Shown: piece by piece, positions 8,129 to 10,443 of the stretch | How positions within the stretch are numbered: the first letter of the stretch is position 1 | How the letters are laid out: each line of letters opens with the position of its first letter | NCBI RefSeq assembly: GCF_000006565.2 | Contig: NW_017383243.1 | Span: 1-10,443 of the forward strand | Origin: Toxoplasma gondii ME49 | Taxonomy: Eukaryota > Apicomplexa > Conoidasida > Eucoccidiorida > Sarcocystidae | Direction: 5' to 3' | Length of the DNA: 10,443 nucleotides | The notes under the pieces: model-generated | Seen by the model: the letters and a program-made list of their open reading frames with translations, nothing else | What the model was told of the DNA's origin: nothing | The model's database searches: none | Program-made: the position numbers and the translations under genes

Positions 8129-9286
8129 CTAGCCGACATGGAGTTCCACGTGTCCTGTTCTATAGCAGGCAGATGGCGATACGGCGGTAGCAGGTCCCAG
8201 AGAAAAAACATCAACGATGATTGAGACAATCCTGGAAGAGACAGCTGGCACTAAATGGTCATGCAATTGGTGGTACATGCTCTTGTATCCACCAGCGCCG
8301 TGGCCGTCTGGATATCCTCCGGACTGCGGGACATAACCCCTGGTCTAATCTAAAAGTCTCATAGCATCTTCACATGGACTGTTGTGTTATACTGCGTCCC
8401 TGTCTGCCTCCTTGCCAGAACCGCGAAGTAAGAACTGGGTGACATAACGTCAAGCAACGATGAGTATGTACGCGGTAGTCCAACAGACTAGCGACGAGGG
8501 GAAGGGAGGCAGTGTCCGATTCCGCCATTTTTGGAGGGTCGATGTAATGAACTATTGCGTGCCACTGCGCGTGCAGGCCGTGATGAGATAACACTTGAGG
8601 TGATAAGCGGCCGTAAGCGGCGCATAGAAAATGGGACGGAAGACAGCCATGCCGTTTGTGTTCGCTTCGGAATGGCGGTGGCATTGTGTCAGCTTGAGGC
8701 AGTACGGGAGGGAGGGAGGATTAATGTGGAAGTAGTGCATGACGACTGAGTTGCGCGCTGTTGTTGTAGCCATTACGCGGTTCGTGCAATGAGTGCATAG
8801 CGATTAGATGCCCTTGTCACACAGAAAAGGTGGCACACGACGCCGCGTCTGAGCTTTTGATTACGGAGAACCTACTCCATCAGGGATGCGTGACGTACAC
8901 CCTCGTCACCATTGTTCCTCCGTTGATCTACGGAGTTCGTCATTCCGTAAGAACGCCGTTCCCACGGGGTACGACCTCGACGACGGAGACGGGTGAAGGC
9001 GAGTCAAAACAGAATCTCAGGAGGTGGCTTGATTGTTGTGTGAGTGGAGCCATTGTACCGTACTTGCCTCTCTGAGGTTTACCAGAAAGCGATGGAGTTC
9101 CTCGTTGCGGTGCCGAAGCCGGCTACACATTCTGGCTGCATGGTGGATGGGGTCCTACGTTCATGACTCGTGTACCGGTGGGTATGCCTGGCCTTCTCAC
9201 GGTTTCTCTGCGTTCTCAGCACACAGTCGTCTCGCCTCCCTCTTTTTTATGAGTGACTGTCGGGCTATAGCTGTAGCTAGCTGCCG
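8129..9286 (-). pseudogene. Degenerate VSG-like pseudogene (unit U6)
   Basis: At 9286-9200 one minus frame reads a 29-residue helix rich in Ala, Arg, Lys and Glu that ends in SLIKKREARRLCAENAEKP before a TGA at 9199-9197. This is the composition expected of the long helices in a VSG N-terminal domain. The same frame continues, through further stops, into IHHAARMCSRLRHRNEELHR. In another frame near 9040 QQSSHLLRFCFDS could be the decayed IDEFI-x-F segment. The 3' end is clearer: GHGAGGYKSMYHQ (about 8305-8267) matches the equivalent peptides of U2 and U4 and is followed by a moderately hydrophobic run to a TAG stop at 8131-8129. Many shifts separate these islands. The 3' match to U2 and U4 is the best evidence of family membership. 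Confidence 0.38.
8259..8470. repeat. Diverged relative of the 3' module and its 3' flank
   Basis: Short stretches align with the 3' module region of U2 and U4. TCCACCAGCGCCGTGGCC resembles ACCACCAGCGTCGCGGCC at 5341. GGACTGCGGGACATAACCCC resembles GGCCTGCGGGACAAATCGAC at 1951. The segment near 8408 resembles 2040 and 5465 (CTTGCCAGAACCGCGAAGTA against CTTACCAGGAAGCGAAAGTA). The order is kept, but gaps and many substitutions separate the matches. Confidence 0.5.
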
Positions 9287-9801
9287 TCGCCTGCCGGATT
9301 GTCCACGTCGCACAAGAGACGGTTCATGAATGTACCAGCATTACGGCGACTGACGAGTAGTTGAACTACGTCACGCAGTTGTCATCTGGGATACTAGTTT
9401 TGAGTTCGGACTGCCGTCGACGTCCCATGTACCGCCCGTCTACCATCAGTCGCGACGCGATTCGATGGCGTCATCTGACTCCCATCTGCCAGGTGACGGC
9501 TTTTTTGATTCCGTACGCAGGCGGTAGGCAGCGGATACAGGACGTGACAGTGGAGGCCAGTGTTGTCGTGGAGGGGTGACGATAACCGATGTATCCGATA
9601 GGAAAGAGACATGGTGTGACCGTACGTACGTCGTTGTGAACCGGAAGTAGTTGTAATGACGAGTGGAGTGTTGCAGTCATGTGTTTTGCCACATGTCGTG
9701 TATCGAAGCTATAGTAGCGTAAGAACTGAACATAGCCGCGTGCCAGCTGACGGAATTGCGGTCGATGTGGATTGCATCTCCGAACAGCGGCATGTGTCCG
9801 G
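9287..9801. other. Spacer between units U6 and U7
   Basis: I see no gene here that I can support. Minus frames 9612-9394 (72 codons) and 9692-9471 (73 codons) are open but show no family feature. The stretch probably contains the decayed 5' end of U6 and the 3' end of U7. No 5' module lies upstream of U6. Confidence 0.4.
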
Positions 9802-10342
9802 TCATATATCAGCTGCCCTCATGTGACTTTGGTCTACTACCTTGGTATTGATATGAACCGAATAAAGTGCAAGAAAGAAGAGGAAGTCGTTGTCTCCATG
9901 ATCGCCTGAGCACAATGTCCTCAAAGAACGCGTGGTTGTCGTGAGTGCAGCTGGGTTGGGATCCACTCCGCTCGTGATTGAGCAGCACTGGCTCGGCTCG
10001 TGGATCGACATGCCACAGCTGTGCGCCTGTCGGAATATCTTGTACAGTCTCTCTGTCCAGCTGGATAGTTCTGTGTGTTCCAATATGTTACAGAAGGCAA
10101 CGGTGAGGGTGGAGGCTGCAAGTGAGTACCACTTCTGGACAGAAGAGGTATGTGTTGCGGGAGCCGCTGTCTCGTGGGGTTTCAATATATGGCGACTGGA
10201 CAAGGTACGTTGTCCTGCCGCTAGGCGTGCTGTTGCCTTGGTGCTGGACGGTTTGGTGAGGTACTTTCTTAATTAATAGAATACTGTGTAGGCGATGGCA
10301 GGCATCGTTCTTCATATTGGTTCTCGTATTGTGGCGCCACAT
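9802..10342 (-). pseudogene. Degenerate VSG-like pseudogene, 5' part (unit U7)
   Basis: The frame from 10342 contains CHRLHSILLIKKVPHQTV within 10300-10235, with the pattern of a Cys, an amphipathic helix, then K-V-P, as in the first helix of many a-type VSGs. A shift near 10235 leads to the frame that is open to 9802. It carries WYSLAASTLTVAFCNILEH and then RLYKIFRQAH at 10050-10021, the closest match in this window to the IDEFI-x-F-x-QA motif. The spacing from the first helix to this motif, about 65-75 residues, is close to that expected. The frame ends at a stop near 9804. No 5' module is present within the window, which ends about 100 bp upstream. One frameshift in the front half and the early stop make it a pseudogene. 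The family is inferred. Confidence 0.45.
9871..9886 (-). promoter_or_regulatory. Polypyrimidine tract on the minus strand
   Basis: The plus strand has an unbroken run of 16 purines, so the minus strand reads CTTCCTCTTCTTTCTT. In trypanosomes such tracts upstream of a gene direct spliced-leader trans-splicing and polyadenylation of the gene before. This one lies upstream of U6 but within the last part of U7, so it may be a relic or chance. Confidence 0.2.
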
Positions 10343-10443
10343 TTTTTCAGACTCAGCAAGTACTAATGGGCGCGGCTATCGAAGGAAAGGCTCTCATCAT
10401 CAGCAGTGTCGTGGGATTGGCGGGGGACATGGCAACCGTGCAC

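Noticed and set aside
9932..10276. Plus-strand open frame of 114 codons
   Set aside because: It lies antisense to unit U7, whose minus frame carries the helix and IFRQAH segment. I judge the plus frame to be a shadow.
1..10443. CRISPR array, telomeric TTAGGG repeats or T. brucei 70-bp repeats
   Set aside because: No short regularly spaced direct repeats, no TTAGGG tracts and no TAA-rich 70-bp units were found.

Overview
The window looks like a subtelomeric gene-family graveyard from a eukaryote. The best reading is an African trypanosome, most likely Trypanosoma vivax, by inference only. I see no bacterial gene, no intact ORF over about 200 codons, no tRNA or rRNA and no CRISPR array. On the minus strand there is a head-to-tail series of about seven degenerate units spaced roughly 1.3-1.6 kb apart, all in one orientation. 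In most units a short, broken reading frame shows the layout of an a-type variant surface glycoprotein (VSG) N-terminal domain: a Cys-containing start, long Ala/Glu/Lys/Leu-rich helices, then a short segment resembling the family's IDEFI-x-F-x-QA motif. Frameshifts and in-frame stops break every unit. The VSG assignment rests on motif reading, not on a database match.

Units from right to left, which is their 5' to 3' order: U7 (about 10342-9802), U6 (about 9286-8129), U5 (about 7682-6836), U4 (about 6425-5322), U3 (about 4739-3598), U2 (about 3022-1667) and U1 (about 1588-901). Positions 1-900 hold no gene I can recognise.

The firmest observations are repeats. A 5' module of about 600-620 bp, nearly identical in three copies (2760-3380, 4475-5078, 7420-8040), covers the start and upstream flank of U2, U3 and U5. 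It contains a perfect 14-bp palindrome and a conserved hairpin. U2 and U3 also share 387 identical bp of body (2375-2761 = 4090-4476). A separate 267-bp 3' module is shared by U2 and U4 (1996-2262, 5422-5688), with a weaker relative in U6 (about 8259-8470). U2 is therefore a chimaera: its front matches U3 and its back matches U4. The shared-SNP pattern among the three 5' modules is mosaic, as expected from gene conversion.

Together these suggest a silent archive of surface-antigen pseudogenes that exchange modules by recombination at shared 5' and 3' blocks. None of the units could make a full-length protein as it stands.
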